Shown: positions 47,058 through 48,852 of the stretch, one piece after another
How the letters are laid out: every line of letters starts with the position of its first letter
Position numbering within the stretch: the first letter of the stretch is position 1
Assembly (NCBI GenBank): GCA_027575765.1
Contig: JANBPT010000274.1
Span: 1 to 48,852, forward strand
DNA from: Tieghemiomyces parasiticus
Lineage: Eukaryota; Kickxellomycota; Dimargaritomycetes; Dimargaritales; Dimargaritaceae
Reading direction: 5' to 3'
DNA: 48,852 nucleotides
Notes under the pieces: model-generated
Told to the model about the DNA's origin: nothing
The model's database searches: none
Seen by the model: the letters and a program-made list of their open reading frames with translations, nothing else
Translations under genes and position numbers: made by a program

Positions 47058-48852
47058 TGTCTTTTAGAAGGTGGGGAGGGAGGAGGAGAGGAGGGCTAGT
47101 GACGGGTCAGGAGCCCGTGGTGGCCGTAGCGGTGGCAGGCAGGTCAGGGGAGCGGATAATTTGTGGACGAGCGGGATGCGTACGTCAGAAAAGGATAGCT
47201 AGCGTCCTAGTACGGTGATGAGGAGGAAAGGTCAATACGTGCGCTGCCCAGGTACGAAGAAGAAAAGTGCGGCCGATGTCGAAGAGGAATTGGTTAGGTT
47301 GGGTGGGAAATGTTGGGAGAAGGGAGAGTGGAAGAGAGAGAAGGTCGGGTACACGAGAAGAACTGGGCCATAGTCAGCTAGGCAAGAAGGAAGACAGGCC
47401 GGAGTGCACTGGGAAGGCAGGGGGTCGACAATGTCAAGAAGACCTCAGGCTGTCGGCATAAGCGCTTGCAGGGCCGCAGGAAGAGTTCCCTATTGAACCC
47501 GTGTCTGTTCGCAAGTCAACCAAGGAACTGCCTGGGTCCGAAAGTAGTGGGATTAGAGAGGCCCAGCCACGCAAAGGGAGCTTGGCTGCCCCCCTAACAG
47601 CATTGTTAAACCTTAAGGTCCGACAAAAAAAGAAACCCCGATGGAAAGACAAGTGCCACAAGTCAGGGCGAACGTACTGTCATCGTAAGGAACCCTAGGG
47701 CACACGCACTGCACGCCCAGTTCATGGTTACAAAGCGAAACCTCAAACATACATTGGCAGTGGCCGTGGCAGTGCGAGGGGAGCGGCATCGACAATAATG
47801 AGGAAAGTATGATTCCTTGGGCGACTGGGCAAATAGGAAGCAGCAGGCCTACCGCGCGTTTGGCCCAGAGACGAAGTTCGGAAGTGGCCAGCCCGATAAA
47901 AAAAAGGTTTAGCGATGCTGCACCTCAAAGGCCATCCCAAAAATCTGTTTTGTAAGAACATAGTCGAATAATTGTTGGTCGTTATTCCAAATCCCGCCTG
48001 CTAACCGAGAGGCCGTCTAGCCAATATATATATACATATATCCATAGACGGTCCCATCCCGCATGCTGCTACGACTTTTGAGTCAGTACCGCGCCGTTCC
48101 CAAATGATAAACAGGCCTGCTAATTCACCACCCAGTTACCAATGACATGGTTGTTGCCATTGTGGAACTGTGCACCCGTTTTGCATACCACAGGAGGTTC
48201 GCCGCCCCTCCTTTGAACCTAGCCCTACCGGCAACCAAGACACAGTTGATGTTACGGTAACGGAACCCACCTTGAAAGTGGCTGCCTGATCTAAAGCCAT
48301 TGCGTTCCATCACATACCGCCTTCCTGATTAAACTCCCTCGATCGTTATTCCATCACAAAGAACCACAGCTTCATGATCAGAGAGGTGGCGAAATTCCGA
48401 TTTCGGAGGAAAATTAGGCTGCAGACCAGGTCCTCTTCCTCATGGAGAAAGGATCGGAACTATGCCCCTCAGCTACACCAACCGAGTTCTAATCACCCAC
48501 AAACGCGCATATTTAGAGTGGGCAAATTGTCTTCAATAGTTTACCCGTTAAACGTGCCAAAAAACTTCTTACCCTCGGACTTCCCACCAACCGACCCTTC
48601 CACGTTCTTCCCTTCATTCACACCTCTCCCCTGGAGGCCGCAAATTCCGTGACATTGCCAGTTGTGATCACCAGCTAAATGTTGAGATGATAGGGCAATT
48701 GTTGTTGCAATATTATGTAAGTCAAGCACTTGATCGTGCCATCATTTAAAATGGAACTTGAGAGGGGAAACAAAATCAAAATTGGATAAAAAAGTGTGAA
48801 TTAACATAAATAAATTCTCACAAGGAAGGAAATCAAAAAAAATTTGAGGAAT
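47058..48852. other. Spacer at window end
   Basis: No supported gene in 1.8 kb. It includes the promoter side of calcineurin paralog 2, an AT palindromic run (TATATATATA) near 48024-48042 and an AT-rich end. Short open frames here have no recognisable motif. Confidence 0.5.

Noticed and set aside
1..48852. CRISPR arrays, rRNA operons, bacterial-type operons
   Set aside because: No spaced direct repeats or rRNA-like sequence seen; gene structure is eukaryotic.

Overview
The window is nuclear DNA of a fungus. It carries an SPX-ankyrin-GDPD regulator of the PHO81/NUC-2 type, a YPD1-like phosphorelay protein, a fungal monofunctional aspartokinase, an APP1-type phosphatidate phosphatase and two calcineurin A genes. 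Genes are intron-poor: each spliced gene has one or two short introns (84-236 nt) with GTAAGT, GTAGGT, GTACGT or similar donors. Intergenic spacers are long (0.5-3 kb). This fits an early-diverging fungus, possibly of the Zoopagomycota/Kickxellomycotina kind, but that placement is inference and cannot be proved from the window.

Layout. 0.5-1.1 kb: relic of a Tc1/mariner-like transposase. 2.0-4.4 kb (-): APP1-like phosphatidate phosphatase, rebuilt as three exons. 5.9-8.9 kb (-): an unrecognised three-exon protein rich in Cys-Pro-Phe/Val motifs, with a 51-residue tandem repeat at its C-terminus. 10.3-11.6 kb (+): two-exon FCP1-homology (NIF/HAD) protein with a DLNGT active-site loop. 13.0-14.0 kb (+): decayed protein-kinase-like gene. 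14.8-15.3 kb (-): YPD1-like histidine phosphotransferase. 17.6-22.2 kb (+): PHO81-like regulator with a two-codon first exon. 24.8-25.3 kb and 31.4-31.9 kb (+): two paralogous small secreted proteins that look like Cu/Zn-SOD folds without metal ligands, flanking the aspartokinase gene (27.8-29.7 kb, +). About 32.3-32.8 kb (-): a second mariner-like relic related to the first. 35.8-37.3 kb (+): an unrecognised acidic secreted protein. 40.2-41.2 kb (+): a protein with the helical motif of the HAPSTR1/C16orf72 family. 41.7-43.7 kb and 44.9-47.1 kb (-): two calcineurin catalytic subunits side by side.

How the genes work together. There is no operon logic here. By function they fall into signalling (two calcineurins, the YPD1 phosphorelay, PHO81 phosphate sensing, the HAPSTR1-like stress protein), lipid or phosphoprotein dephosphorylation (APP1, FCP1-like), amino-acid synthesis (aspartokinase) and secretion (three signal-peptide proteins). 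The points most worth a second look are the pair of metal-ligand-less SOD-like secreted proteins, the tandem calcineurin genes, and the Cys-Pro-motif protein. Many short open frames in the spacers and antisense to these genes were judged to be chance.
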